The notes: generated by a model from the sequence alone, not told the origin. 64,000 bases of DNA from Vibrio ponticus (GCF_009938225.1 NZ_AP019657.1:310001-374000), one strand, 5' to 3'. Shown: positions 17,916-26,429, counted from the stretch's first letter. Program-made: numbers and translations.

Positions 17916-18470
17916 CTAGCAGGAAGCGAGCAACTTATCGATAACTGGATGGTGCTCACGTGTTACACCTGCAAGGTTGCCATATTTCGGCTGGTGGCGA
18001 TCGTTTTCACGTGGGTGATGCCAGCCAATAGTGTGAGCAACAAACTGCTCAGCAAATTGCTCGGAGATTTCTAAGCATCCCGCCAATACAGTATCGACGT
18101 AAGTTTGCACGATAGGGCTGCGCTCACAAGGCGGCATGGCTTGGTCAGTCACATAAATCCAGACGCTATCACCGTTTGCAAGGGAGAGCTGGCTATCTAG
18201 TTTGTCATGTTCGATTTTGATGCGCTGGTAGCCACGTTCGCGGCGGTCAAACTCGACGAGTTGCTTATCATCGACTTGTAAAAGCACCCCGTTAACCAGA
18301 CCATCACCTCGGGTGACAACGAGTGGTGCCAGAATATAACTGTCATCCACTTTCCCCCAATAACGGCATAACCCATGTGCGACGGCAGGAATCGCCTCTG
18401 AGGTTTGCCCAGTAAGCTGACGAGAAGCGGAGTTCATAAGGCTGCCATAGCCAAAAATATATTGCATCAT
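17916..18470 (-). CDS. Gamma-glutamylcyclotransferase-like protein
   Basis: A protein of 184 residues with the fold signature FGYGSLMN at residues 6-13 and a central EFDRRERGYQR holding the candidate general-base glutamate. Members of this fold release 5-oxoproline from gamma-glutamyl compounds; the ChaC branch acts on glutathione. The rest of the sequence is not obviously ChaC, so the substrate is open. The C-terminal GWHHPRENDRHQPKYGNLAGVTREHHP is unusually rich in His. ATG 18470 is followed by a second ATG at 18467; either may be used. Confidence 0.75.
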   Translation of the reverse strand: MMQYIFGYGSLMNSASRQLTGQTSEAIPAVAHGLCRYWGKVDDSYILAPLVVTRGDGLVNGVLLQVDDKQLVEFDRRERGYQRIKIEHDKLDSQLSLANGDSVWIYVTDQAMPPCERSPIVQTYVDTVLAGCLEISEQFAEQFVAHTIGWHHPRENDRHQPKYGNLAGVTREHHPVIDKLLASC

Positions 18471-18563
18471 ACAGTTACTATTAAAGTTGAAACTGACGCC
18501 ATACTACTGAGATTTAGCCAAGGAAACAAAGAGCATTGCGTTTAGGGTTATCACCCTTAGTTA

Positions 18564-18625
18564 TATGTCATTATCACCTATTAATGTCATGTTGACTTAT
18601 TTTTAATTCGGTCATTATGACATGA
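18564..18625. promoter_or_regulatory. ATGTCAT boxes upstream of nnrS
   Basis: ATGTCAT occurs twice (about 18564 and 18584) and its complement ATGACAT once (about 18617), within the 254-base gap before nnrS. The spacing suggests operator sites for a dimeric regulator. I could not match them to NsrR or FNR consensus. Confidence 0.3.
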
Positions 18626-18724
18626 TTGATTGGTGGCTTTTACTTAAGCTTATGATTATTAATGGTTTAAAAGTTGGCTTAATTCATGCTTTAAGACCTT
18701 AGCTACAATTATAGGAGTCTTAAA

Positions 18725-19909
18725 GTGCTCAACATTACCGACAAACGGGTAGAAGAAAAAATACCCGCAGTTTTACGCCTTGGTTTTCGTCCGTTTTTCT
18801 TGCTTGGGGCATTGTATGCCCTGATCGCGATTCCCGCTTGGATATGGATGTTTCATTCAGGTCAACCACAAGCTCTACAAGTGCCGGCATTGTGGTGGCA
18901 TGTACACGAGATGTTATTTGGTTTTGCCATGGCTATCGTGGTCGGTTTTGTTCTGACCGCGGTACAAAACTGGACTGGAATTAACGGTAGCAAAAGTTAT
19001 CGACTTTTAGCCATTGTGGTGCTCTGGGTGACACCGCGCTTGCTGCTCTGGACGCCCGCACCACTTTGGCTAATCTCTATTATCGATGCACTATTTTTGG
19101 CATTGGTTGCCTATGAAGTGGCGTGGCGAGTGATCAAAGCTAAAGGTTACCGTAACCTATTTTTTGTCCCTCTATTTGTGTTAGCGATTGTGGCGAATTT
19201 TGCCAGTTACGCTTGTGTCAAAGGTATGCCGCCATTTTCAGCCTCGGCAGTATGGCAGGCGATGTTATGGTGGTTTACGTTATTGCTCTCGATAATGGGT
19301 GGACGTGTGATCCCATTTTTTACCGCAAGGCGCTTTAATTTTGACAAACCTCAGCCCCAAATTTGGCTAGAGTGGGCGGCAAACTTACCTCTAGTTGCGC
19401 TGTTTTTGCTCAGTTTCTTTCCTTTGGCAATGGCGCAACTCGGTGGCTATTTAATGGTGTTGGCTGGTATTGCTCAATTGATTCGAGTGTTACGTTGGCA
19501 ACCATGGAAAACGTTAAACGAGCCTCTCGTTTGGTCCTTGCACGCGGCTTATATCTGTATTCCATTAAGTTTATTGGCGCGTGGCTTGTGGCAAGATGCA
19601 TTTGCTGCGCACAATATGATCCACCTATTTGCGATTGGTGCACTGAGTGGTTTGATATTGGCGATGATTGCTCGCGTCACAATGGGTCACACTGGTCGTA
19701 ATATTTATCAAGGACCTAAGATGGGGCTGGCATTTGTAAGTTTGATAGCCGCGGCAATGGTGCGTAGTTTTGGGGTTGCCATGTTCCCTGCCCATATGAT
19801 GCTGATGATTGATATCAGTGGTGCGCTATGGATACTGGCTTTCGCATTATTTATAGCCAAGTTCGGTTATATGCTGTTGACGCCGCGAGTGGATGGTCAC
19901 CCTGGATAG
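18725..19909 (+). CDS. nnrS: NnrS family haem- and copper-containing membrane protein
   Basis: A protein of 394 residues with about twelve membrane spans. The NnrS signature LRLGFRPFFLLGALYA begins near residue 17, with conserved histidines in WWHVHEMLFGFAMA and AHNMIHLFAIGALSG and the IARVTMGHTGR motif. NnrS proteins lie in nitric-oxide regulons and protect cells from nitrosative stress; V. cholerae NnrS has that role. The first codon is GTG or the equivalent at 18725 with AGGAGT upstream. It is monocistronic, with a strong bidirectional terminator after it. Confidence 0.9.
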   Translation: MLNITDKRVEEKIPAVLRLGFRPFFLLGALYALIAIPAWIWMFHSGQPQALQVPALWWHVHEMLFGFAMAIVVGFVLTAVQNWTGINGSKSYRLLAIVVLWVTPRLLLWTPAPLWLISIIDALFLALVAYEVAWRVIKAKGYRNLFFVPLFVLAIVANFASYACVKGMPPFSASAVWQAMLWWFTLLLSIMGGRVIPFFTARRFNFDKPQPQIWLEWAANLPLVALFLLSFFPLAMAQLGGYLMVLAGIAQLIRVLRWQPWKTLNEPLVWSLHAAYICIPLSLLARGLWQDAFAAHNMIHLFAIGALSGLILAMIARVTMGHTGRNIYQGPKMGLAFVSLIAAAMVRSFGVAMFPAHMMLMIDISGALWILAFALFIAKFGYMLLTPRVDGHPG

Positions 19910-19916
19910 CAACGAA

Positions 19917-19943
19917 AAAGGCTTGGTCGATGACCAAGCCTTT
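19917..19943. terminator. Bidirectional terminator between nnrS and mltC
   Basis: AAAGGCTTGGTC / GACCAAGCCTTT with a 3-base loop, between convergent stops. A run on one side and T-rich on the other, so it can serve both genes. Confidence 0.85.
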
Positions 19944-19948
19944 GTTTG

Positions 19949-21061
19949 TTATAGATTGCCCAAGTTAAAATCTTTTTGGAAATAGAGCACTTTTTGTAAG
20001 TATCGACGCGCTTCGCCCTTCGGGTGCTTAGTGGTTAAAGTGTCATACACTTGTCGTGGCGTAGAGCTGTTTAATTTCACCATTGCACGTTTACGGTCAC
20101 TACTATCAAAGGCGGATAACACGCCGCCAGTGCCGCCGTTATAGGCTGAAATCATACTGAAATGCATCGAAGTTGGGTTTTTAACTTCTTTGAGGTAGCG
20201 ATTTTTCAGGATGTAAAAGTACGCCGCGCCCGTATCAATGTTGTTGGCTGGATCAAACAGGTACTCCTTAGTTGGAATGCCAGGTTTGTTCTTCACCAAG
20301 TTAAATACATCCGCACCTGCGGTTTTCGGAATCACTTGCATCAAACCATATGCCCCAGCATGACTTACCGCGTAAGGGTTAAAGCTACTCTCAGTTTTAA
20401 TAATTGAGTAGATAAGATCTTCAGACAAACCATAGCGGCGCGCGGCATCACGAATTAAGCCTGCGTATTGGTATTCGCGTTGCTCAAGGTGGTCGCTCAC
20501 CATGTTAATCACTACATAGTGTGCTTGACCGCGTTTGATTGATTTAGTTTGTAGCGAGTTAGCCATTAAGTAATCGGCGTAGCGATTTGCGCGCCATTCC
20601 CACTCAATAGGCTTGCCTTCATGGTCCAAAACTTGACCAAGCAAGAAGGGCTTACCACGTAAAACAGCCTCTTTATCGCTAAACAGTTCTGCATGAGCTG
20701 GGTCTGCGGGCATGAGTAATGTTTGAACAATCGCTTTTTGTAGCTTCTGCTCAGGCTGATATTGAGAGATCGTCGAGACATAAATCTTACCGGTTTCAAA
20801 ATCAATATGAGCACGGGTTGAGTAACCGTCTAAGTATTTTACGTAGCGATGTTTACCAGCTTCGACAAACTCATCTTCTCCCCAGCGCTCTTTCGCCAGT
20901 TTTGCCACATAGGCAAGCAACTGATTGATATTCTCTTGGTGAGAAGTTGACGGCGGCGTCACAACCGGTGGTGGAGTTGAAGGGCAGTAGCATGGCTCGG
21001 GTTCAGGTGCGACAGAGCAGCCACTAAGCAGTAAAAGTAGTAAATAAGTCAGTTTTTTCAT
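19949..21061 (-). CDS. mltC: Membrane-bound lytic murein transglycosylase C (MltC)
   Basis: A lipoprotein of 370 residues that cuts the glycan strands of peptidoglycan. The signal peptide MKKLTYLLLLLLSGC ends in a lipobox with Cys15. An N-terminal DUF3393-like domain (about 70-200) is followed by the SLT domain with SIIKTESSFNPYAVS (catalytic Glu), GAYGLMQVIPKTAG and SAYNGGTGGV. The frame is open 36 codons further upstream, but ATG 21061 gives the proper lipoprotein signal. It converges with nnrS on a shared terminator. Confidence 0.93.
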   Translation of the reverse strand: MKKLTYLLLLLLSGCSVAPEPEPCYCPSTPPPVVTPPSTSHQENINQLLAYVAKLAKERWGEDEFVEAGKHRYVKYLDGYSTRAHIDFETGKIYVSTISQYQPEQKLQKAIVQTLLMPADPAHAELFSDKEAVLRGKPFLLGQVLDHEGKPIEWEWRANRYADYLMANSLQTKSIKRGQAHYVVINMVSDHLEQREYQYAGLIRDAARRYGLSEDLIYSIIKTESSFNPYAVSHAGAYGLMQVIPKTAGADVFNLVKNKPGIPTKEYLFDPANNIDTGAAYFYILKNRYLKEVKNPTSMHFSMISAYNGGTGGVLSAFDSSDRKRAMVKLNSSTPRQVYDTLTTKHPKGEARRYLQKVLYFQKDFNLGNL

Positions 21062-21154
21062 GGTAATGATTAGGTTATCGCCAACGTTAAGCGGTTTGAT
21101 AATAAGTAGCGAGAGGAAGTTGAGATAATTAATTGTTTTTATCGAAATAATAAA

Positions 21155-21180
21155 AATCCCCGCAAGCAAGGGCGGGGATT
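21155..21180 (-). terminator. dapD terminator
   Basis: AATCCCCGC / GCGGGGATT with an 8-base loop; T-rich on the - strand. It lies 27 bases after the dapD stop. Confidence 0.88.
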
Positions 21181-21206
21181 CTAATCTAATTTAACTGATG
21201 AGCAAA

Positions 21207-22238
21207 TTAGTTGTTTTTGTGCAGTTCCGCGTTAAGTTCAACCGCGCTCTTGTTTGCCAAACATTCGATTTGACCAGTCACAGAGTTACGACGGAAAAGC
21301 AGATCTGAGACGTTGGCTAGATCGCGAGCTTTCACCACTTCAACTTCGTTGCCTTGTGCATCAAGCATACGTACTTTTGAACCAGCAGTAACATATAGAC
21401 CAGATTCAATAGTACAGCGGTCACCCATTGGGAAGCCAAGACCTGCGTTTGCACCAAGTAGTGAGTTTTCACCGATAGAAACCACAACTTTACCGCCGCC
21501 AGATAGCGTACCCATGATAGAAGCGCCACCGCCGATATCAGAGCCATTACCAACGACTACACCCGCTGAAATACGACCTTCAACCATGCTCACGCCAGTA
21601 GTACCCGCATTGAAGTTGATAAAGCCTTCGTGCATAACAGTGGTGCCTTCACCCACGTGCGCGCCAAGACGAACGCGAGAAGTATCTGCAATACGCACGC
21701 CAGTTGGTACCACGTAGTCCACCATTTTAGGGAACTTATCGACACAATCTACGCTTAGTGCACGACCAGCAAGACGCGCTTCAATTTGGCGCTCTGCCAG
21801 TTCTGGTAGATCGATTGGACCTTCATTAGTCCATGCGATGTTGTGCAGTAGACCAAAGATACCATCTAGCACAGTACCGTGAGGTTTCACTAAACGGTTA
21901 GAGATCAGTTGTAGTTTAAGGAAGCCTTCAGCGACTGATTGAGGCTGCTCATCCGTAGCTAGGAAAACCAATACAAGTGGCTGTGCTGATTGTGCTGCTT
22001 TTGCTGCGAAAGAGGCGTTTGCTGCATCACCATTTGCTTCAAATGCAACAGCTAGCTCGGCACTTTGTGCTGCAGAGATTTCGATTGCTTGGTTACCTTG
22101 CTCGTAGCCGGCTACTGCTGCTAGCGCTTTAACAAGTTCAGCTGTTGGGTTAAGCACTGGGTTTGGAAAAAATGCCTCGATGATTTTGCCATCGCGGTTT
22201 TTAGTTGCAGTACCAAATGCTAGAGAAAAGAAAGCCAT
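21207..22238 (-). CDS. dapD: Tetrahydrodipicolinate N-succinyltransferase (DapD, long form)
   Basis: A protein of 343 residues. It transfers succinyl from succinyl-CoA to tetrahydrodipicolinate in the lysine/diaminopimelate pathway. The left-handed beta-helix of hexapeptide repeats runs through VPTGVRIADTSRVRLGAHVGEG, then GGGASIMGTLSGGGK and IGENSLLGANAGLG. The length is that of the long DapD class found in vibrios and pseudomonads, not the 274-residue E. coli type. Start ATG 22238 has GGAG upstream; the frame stays open another 26 codons but those are not conserved. The 320 bases upstream contain its promoter and a convergently placed terminator. Confidence 0.93.
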   Translation of the reverse strand: MAFFSLAFGTATKNRDGKIIEAFFPNPVLNPTAELVKALAAVAGYEQGNQAIEISAAQSAELAVAFEANGDAANASFAAKAAQSAQPLVLVFLATDEQPQSVAEGFLKLQLISNRLVKPHGTVLDGIFGLLHNIAWTNEGPIDLPELAERQIEARLAGRALSVDCVDKFPKMVDYVVPTGVRIADTSRVRLGAHVGEGTTVMHEGFINFNAGTTGVSMVEGRISAGVVVGNGSDIGGGASIMGTLSGGGKVVVSIGENSLLGANAGLGFPMGDRCTIESGLYVTAGSKVRMLDAQGNEVEVVKARDLANVSDLLFRRNSVTGQIECLANKSAVELNAELHKNN

Positions 22239-22492
22239 AGTAAATCTCCATGTGTTGAGTCTTTTTGGTTCTCGCCGATGCTTGGCAAGAACTTGGAATT
22301 TGTTGACAGTCATCATAATGAGACTGGTGAGCAGTTTAAAGAGGGGAAATGGAGAAAGTCCGTAGATGGATACCTTTTGTCTTTCTGTCGATATGTTTGT
22401 CTTATGAGAAATGTGTCGCTAAAGCCTGTGCTGACTGGTTTTTGAGCGAAATCAGCGCAAAGAGAGCAGGGAGTATAGCGGTAATAAAATAA

Positions 22493-22515
22493 GGGGAGGA
22501 CTGAAGTCACTCCCC
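22493..22515 (-). terminator. Terminator of the GGGtGRT operon
   Basis: GGGGAG / CTCCCC arms extended by GACT / AGTC, followed on the - strand by TTATTTTATT. It lies 46 bases after the stop at 22561. Confidence 0.7.
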
Positions 22516-22560
22516 CTACACTGGGTTTGGTTAAAGCACACTCTTGACTGCTATCGTGAC

Positions 22561-23544
22561 TTAAAGGCTTAGCTCACCTACCGCGACAGCTAAAGCCACC
22601 GTTGCGCCTACCATAGGATTGTTACCCATACCGATAAAGCCCATCATGGCTACGTGTGCCGGTACCGAAGAGCTGCCAGCAAATTGTGCGTCAGCGTGCA
22701 TGCGCCCCATAGTATCAGTCATACCATAAGAAGCTGGACCTGCCGCAACGTTATCTGGGTGTAAAGTACGACCGGTACCACCGCCTGATGCTACTGAGAA
22801 GTAAGGTAGACCTGCGCGGTTACGTTCGGCTTTGTAGATACCGGCAACTGGGTGTTGAAAGCGTGTCGGATTGGTTGAGTTACCTGTGATACTCACGTCC
22901 ACTTGCTCTTTGTGCATGATGGCAACGCCTTCACGTACATCATCAGCCCCATAGCAAAGTATCTCACCGCGCGGACCGTTGGAGAAACGGCGGCGTTCTA
23001 CTTCGTGCAGCTCCCCAGTCTGATAGTCAAATTGAGTCCGCACATAAGTAAAACCGTTAATACGAGAAATCAGATAGGCTGCATCTTTACCCAAGCCGTT
23101 TAAGATCACTTTTAGGGGCGATTGGCGTGATTTATTGACGTTTAAGGCAATTTTAATTGCGCCTTCTGCTGCGGCAAAAGATTCATGACCGGCGAGAAAT
23201 GCAAAACAACCACTTTGTTCATTTAAAAGTCGCGCGGCTAATGCACCGTGACCAATCCCCACTTGGCGCTGTTCAGCGACGCTGCCAGGTTTAGTGAACG
23301 CTTGAAGTCCTTCACCGATGATGTTCGCCGCTTGTTCGGCGGTTTGTGCCCCGCGGAAAATGGCTAATGCGGCCCCCAGCGTGTAGGCCTCAGCTGCACT
23401 TTCAAAAGCAATGGGCTGAGTGTCGAGTACTAGTGCTTTAGGGTCAATGCCGCGATCAGTACAGTATTGGTATGCCTCTTCAAGAGAAGAAAGCTGCATC
23501 TCGTTTAATGTGTGACGCACAGATTCAGTCATTGGAGTGTTCAT
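22561..23544 (-). CDS. GGGtGRT family protein (unknown function)
   Basis: A protein of 327 residues with the naming motif SGGGTGRTLHPDNVAAGP near residue 254. Other conserved-looking stretches are ITGNSTNPTRFQHPVAGIYK and the glycine-rich end MGFIGMGNNPMVGATVALAV. No signal peptide or membrane span. The family (PF14057 as I recall) has no assigned function and is regularly found beside a NifU/IscU-like gene, as here with a 23-base gap. Start ATG 23544 has GAGGAAAGAG upstream. It is the second gene of a unit headed by a fluoride riboswitch, so a role in fluoride tolerance or in an enzyme that fluoride inhibits is inferred, not shown. Confidence 0.85.
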   Translation of the reverse strand: MNTPMTESVRHTLNEMQLSSLEEAYQYCTDRGIDPKALVLDTQPIAFESAAEAYTLGAALAIFRGAQTAEQAANIIGEGLQAFTKPGSVAEQRQVGIGHGALAARLLNEQSGCFAFLAGHESFAAAEGAIKIALNVNKSRQSPLKVILNGLGKDAAYLISRINGFTYVRTQFDYQTGELHEVERRRFSNGPRGEILCYGADDVREGVAIMHKEQVDVSITGNSTNPTRFQHPVAGIYKAERNRAGLPYFSVASGGGTGRTLHPDNVAAGPASYGMTDTMGRMHADAQFAGSSSVPAHVAMMGFIGMGNNPMVGATVALAVAVGELSL

Positions 23545-23567
23545 AATCTCTTTCCTCTTGATGGCAA

Positions 23568-24260
23568 TTATTGTTGGCGTGGGTTGATGGTGGTTACGGC
23601 TTCGTCAAAACGGCCGTAAGTGCCCGTAGCTTGAGCGGCTGCCTCTGCGGCAGGTGTCCCTTCATTAATGGCTTTCATCATTTTGCCGAGATTGAGATAT
23701 TGGTAGCCAATCACTTCACGATTGTCATCCAGAGCTAATTGAGTCACATAGCCCTCTGCCAGCTCCATGTATCGCACTCCTTTTGCTTTGGTCGCATAGC
23801 TGGTCCCCACTTGGCTGCGCTGGGTTTGACCAAGATCTTCCAGTGCAGCGCCAATTTCTAAACCGCCTTCTGAGAACGCCGATTGGCTGCGACCATAAAC
23901 AAATTGGAGGAAGATTTCGCGCATCGCGACGTTGATCGCATCACAGACAAGGTCGGTGTTTAGCGCTTCAAGGATGGTTTTACCTGTAAGGATTTCAGCG
24001 GCCATCGCGGCTGATTGGGTCATGCCTGAGCAGCCGATGGTTTCAATTAACGCTTCTTCAATGATGCCGTTTTTGACGTTTAAGGTGAGTTTTGCTGCCC
24101 CTTGTTGCGGAGCACAAGCCCCAACACCGTGGCTAAGACCAGATATGGCGATCACGTCTTTTGGGTTAATCATCGCGCCTTCAATTGGGATTGGCGCAGA
24201 TGCATGAAGATCGCCGCGTTGGATCGGGCACATTGACTGAATTTCGTGTGAGTATTGCAT
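23568..24260 (-). CDS. NifU/IscU-like iron-sulphur scaffold family protein
   Basis: A protein of 230 residues. The central part resembles the NifU N-terminal/IscU fold: SHGVGACAPQQGAAKLTLNVKNG, then ALIETIGCSGMTQSAAMAAEILTGKTILEAL. Three cysteines (GAC, GCSG, LVC) are placed much as in scaffold proteins. The C-terminal 100 residues are an extension not found in IscU. Function is unproven; annotation pipelines usually call it an iron-sulphur cluster assembly scaffold. The open frame extends back to 24458, but that part is the riboswitch leader. ATG 24260 with GGGAA upstream is the start. It is the first gene of the unit with the GGGtGRT gene. Confidence 0.8.
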   Translation of the reverse strand: MQYSHEIQSMCPIQRGDLHASAPIPIEGAMINPKDVIAISGLSHGVGACAPQQGAAKLTLNVKNGIIEEALIETIGCSGMTQSAAMAAEILTGKTILEALNTDLVCDAINVAMREIFLQFVYGRSQSAFSEGGLEIGAALEDLGQTQRSQVGTSYATKAKGVRYMELAEGYVTQLALDDNREVIGYQYLNLGKMMKAINEGTPAAEAAAQATGTYGRFDEAVTTINPRQQ

Positions 24261-24263
24261 AGT

Positions 24264-24393
24264 GTTTTCCCATTGAGAGTGTGAGAAAACAGGGGCAGGT
24301 TGGAGAAGAGTTGAATTGCTCACTACAGAACTCTCGCTTTTACAACATAGGCAAAAGCATTCCAACAGGGCTAACCTGTTTTCGTTTCTGTAG
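24264..24393 (-). promoter_or_regulatory. Expression platform of the fluoride riboswitch
   Basis: Two alternative pairings are possible on the - strand. CTACAGAA at the aptamer 3' end (24393-24386) is complementary to TTCTGTAG (24330-24323). GAAAACAGG just after the aptamer (24383-24375) is complementary to CCTGTTTTC (24293-24285), whose GTTTTC can instead pair with GAAAAC over the ribosome site (24269-24264). No T run is present, so control is probably at translation. Confidence 0.55.
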
Positions 24394-24455
24394 GAGTCAT
24401 CAGCATTAAAAGCGGTTTGAATCGTTTGATTCCGGTGGCACCCCATCACCGTAGT
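24388..24455 (-). ncRNA. Fluoride riboswitch (crcB motif) aptamer
   Basis: Read on the - strand from 24455: GGTGATGGGGTGCCACC forms the first stem (GGTG/CACC) with a GATGGGGT loop. After a small GAATC/GATTC hairpin comes GCTGATGACTCCTAC. The loop GGGGT pairs with ACTCC (one G-U) to make the pseudoknot. This matches the crcB consensus, which in B. cereus reads GGCGATGGAGTTCGCC and later GCTAATGACTCCTAC. The extra GAATC hairpin between the halves is a small variation. It lies 128 bases upstream of the NifU-like start. Confidence 0.87.
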
Positions 24456-24563
24456 CACATCATAGCGCTAGGAAAGTGTGATCGCCAACCGACTTTTTAG
24501 ACTAAGTTGCACTATTAAAATCAATCAATATATCAATAGCAATATATGGAGGGTGACTAAAAC

Positions 24564-24592
24564 AAAAAAGCCCAATGCGGTGCATTGGGCTT
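24564..24592 (-). terminator. Peroxiredoxin gene terminator
   Basis: AAGCCCAATGC / GCATTGGGCTT with a 3-base loop and six T on the - strand. It sits about 125 bases past the prx stop; the DNA between holds no gene. Confidence 0.85.
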
Positions 24593-24715
24593 CTATTAAA
24601 GACTTTACTATTACTGATTGGCGCTGCGCTTTTTGCGCTTATGCTTTATTTTTGTCCAACCGATTACCCGTTGAGCGGGGGTAATAGTGAGCTAGTTATA
24701 GCTCGTGCCTGCTAA

Positions 24716-25324
24716 TTACTTAGCTAGGTCAGATGAGTGCTCAGATAGGAACGCTGCAACACCTTTTGGTGATGCGTCCATACCTGCTTTACCTTCTTCC
24801 CATTGTGCTGGGCACACTTCACCGTGTTTTTGGTGGAAGTTTAGTGCGTCAACCATGCGTAGCATTTCGTCGATGTTACGACCTAGTGGTAGATCGTTCA
24901 CTACTTGGTGACGTACTAGACCTTCTTCGTCGATTAGGAATGAACCACGGAACGCAACGCCAGCTTCTGGGTGCTCAACGTCGTAAGCTTTACAAATTTC
25001 GTGCTTAACGTCAGCAACTAGAGGGTATTTAACTTGACCGATACCGCCGTTTTCAACAGCAGTGTTACGCCATGCGTTGTGAGAGAACTGAGAATCGATA
25101 GACACACCGATTACTTCTACGCCTTTCGCTTGGAAGTCTTCAAGACGGTTGTCGAATGCGATCAGCTCTGATGGGCAAACGAAAGTGAAGTCTAGTGGGT
25201 AGAAGAAAACAACCGCTTTCTTACCTTTAGTGAATTCTGCAAAGTTGAAGTTATCAACGATTTCGCCGTTACCTAGAACAGCTGCTGCAGTAAAGTCAGG
25301 GGCTTGACGACCAACTAGTACCAT
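24716..25324 (-). CDS. prx2: Typical 2-Cys peroxiredoxin (AhpC/TSA family, Prx2)
   Basis: A protein of 202 residues that reduces hydrogen peroxide and organic peroxides. The peroxidatic cysteine is in PLDFTFVCPSE near residue 51, and the resolving cysteine in HGEVCPAQW near residue 170. The GGIG motif is present but no clear C-terminal YF, so it may resist over-oxidation. No ahpF is adjacent, so it needs a separate reductant such as thioredoxin or glutaredoxin. It is divergent from an OxyR-type gene with a 199-base gap, as in the V. vulnificus prx2-oxyR2 pair. Confidence 0.85.
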   Translation of the reverse strand: MVLVGRQAPDFTAAAVLGNGEIVDNFNFAEFTKGKKAVVFFYPLDFTFVCPSELIAFDNRLEDFQAKGVEVIGVSIDSQFSHNAWRNTAVENGGIGQVKYPLVADVKHEICKAYDVEHPEAGVAFRGSFLIDEEGLVRHQVVNDLPLGRNIDEMLRMVDALNFHQKHGEVCPAQWEEGKAGMDASPKGVAAFLSEHSSDLAK

Positions 25325-25523
25325 TTTTTTGCTCCTAAATATTTGGTAAGTTCCAAACCTTTTTAATCAATTCTGGTTTGGTCCGTGTTTGTACGGGACA
25401 AACTATAGTACAGATTGTAGTATTGAAAAAAGCGAATTAAATAGATTAAGTTAATCGAAAAAAGCGATAAAATCGCAATTTGCTATTCTGATCACTGCCC
25501 GAGCAAGAGTTAACGATAAAACT

Positions 25524-26429
25524 ATGAATAAATGGCCTAGTCTCAAGCAACTGCACTACTTGGTGACACTGCATGAAACCCGTCACTTTAGTGAGGCGGC
25601 GGAAAAATGCTTTGTCAGTCAATCCACCTTAAGTAAAGGTATTCAAAACCTTGAAGAGTTGATTGGTTGTCCTCTATATGAAAAGAAGGATAAAAAAAGC
25701 CCGCTAGTTTTTACTCACGCTGGTGAGCTGGTGGTACAGCAAGGGCGCGACTTGCTGGCGAAAGGTCAAGATTTAGTTGAGCTTGGACGTTTGTGCCAAG
25801 GTGGGGATATGGAAGGGCAACTTAAGGTTGGCTGTATTCCAACCATTGCGCCTTTTTTACTGTGTGATTTAGTGCAAGAAGTGAATAAACGCTTCCCAAG
25901 CTTAAATATGTTGCTTCGAGAAGACACCACCACCAACTTGCTGGCGGCTTTGCGTCATGGTGAGTTGGATGTCTTGATTCTTGCCTTACCTGTCGATATT
26001 GATGGAATGGAAAGTAAGATTGTTGGTAGCGATCCATTTCGCATGATCATTAGTCGCAATCAAGCCGAAGCGATTAAAGTGCCGATCCACTATGACGATC
26101 TGCCAGACGAGTTTGTCTTCTTATTAGAGAAGGAACATTGTTTGACAGAGCATGCCGTGTCCGCTTGCCAATTAACCGAAAAAGAGAAGATTAATCCATT
26201 CTCTGCGACCAGTTTACACACCTTAGTACAAATGGTGGCGAATGGCTTAGGCACGACCTTTATACCGCAAATGGCGATCGATCATGGTCTTATCGATAAC
26301 CAAAACTTAGTGGTTGTCGACCCTCCAGGTCAGCAAGCTCACCGCCATATTGGATTGGTTTGGCGCCCAAGCTCGTCTCGTGTGAATACATTTACTCAAT
26401 TGGCAGATGTGGTATCAGAGCTGCTGTAA
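25524..26429 (+). CDS. oxyR2: OxyR-type peroxide sensor, OxyR2 class
   Basis: A LysR-family protein of 301 residues. The helix-turn-helix lies at about 20-45 (HFSEAAEKCFVSQSTLSKGI). The redox pair is visible by count: Glu204-His205-Cys206 (KEHCLTEHA) and Cys215 (SACQL). Published work on V. vulnificus OxyR2, as I recall it, ties Glu204 (Gly in OxyR1) to its high peroxide sensitivity, and OxyR2 there activates the divergent prx2. The same residues and gene order here argue for the same circuit. A terminator follows. Confidence 0.82.
   Translation: MNKWPSLKQLHYLVTLHETRHFSEAAEKCFVSQSTLSKGIQNLEELIGCPLYEKKDKKSPLVFTHAGELVVQQGRDLLAKGQDLVELGRLCQGGDMEGQLKVGCIPTIAPFLLCDLVQEVNKRFPSLNMLLREDTTTNLLAALRHGELDVLILALPVDIDGMESKIVGSDPFRMIISRNQAEAIKVPIHYDDLPDEFVFLLEKEHCLTEHAVSACQLTEKEKINPFSATSLHTLVQMVANGLGTTFIPQMAIDHGLIDNQNLVVVDPPGQQAHRHIGLVWRPSSSRVNTFTQLADVVSELL

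Noticed and set aside
18661..18700. NsrR operator before nnrS
   Set aside because: Only one half-site (ATTCATGC) resembles the consensus; the other half is missing.
24261..24458. N-terminal extension of the NifU-like protein back to 24458
   Set aside because: That stretch is the fluoride aptamer and its switching region; the extension shows no protein-like conservation pattern and ATG 24260 has its own ribosome site.
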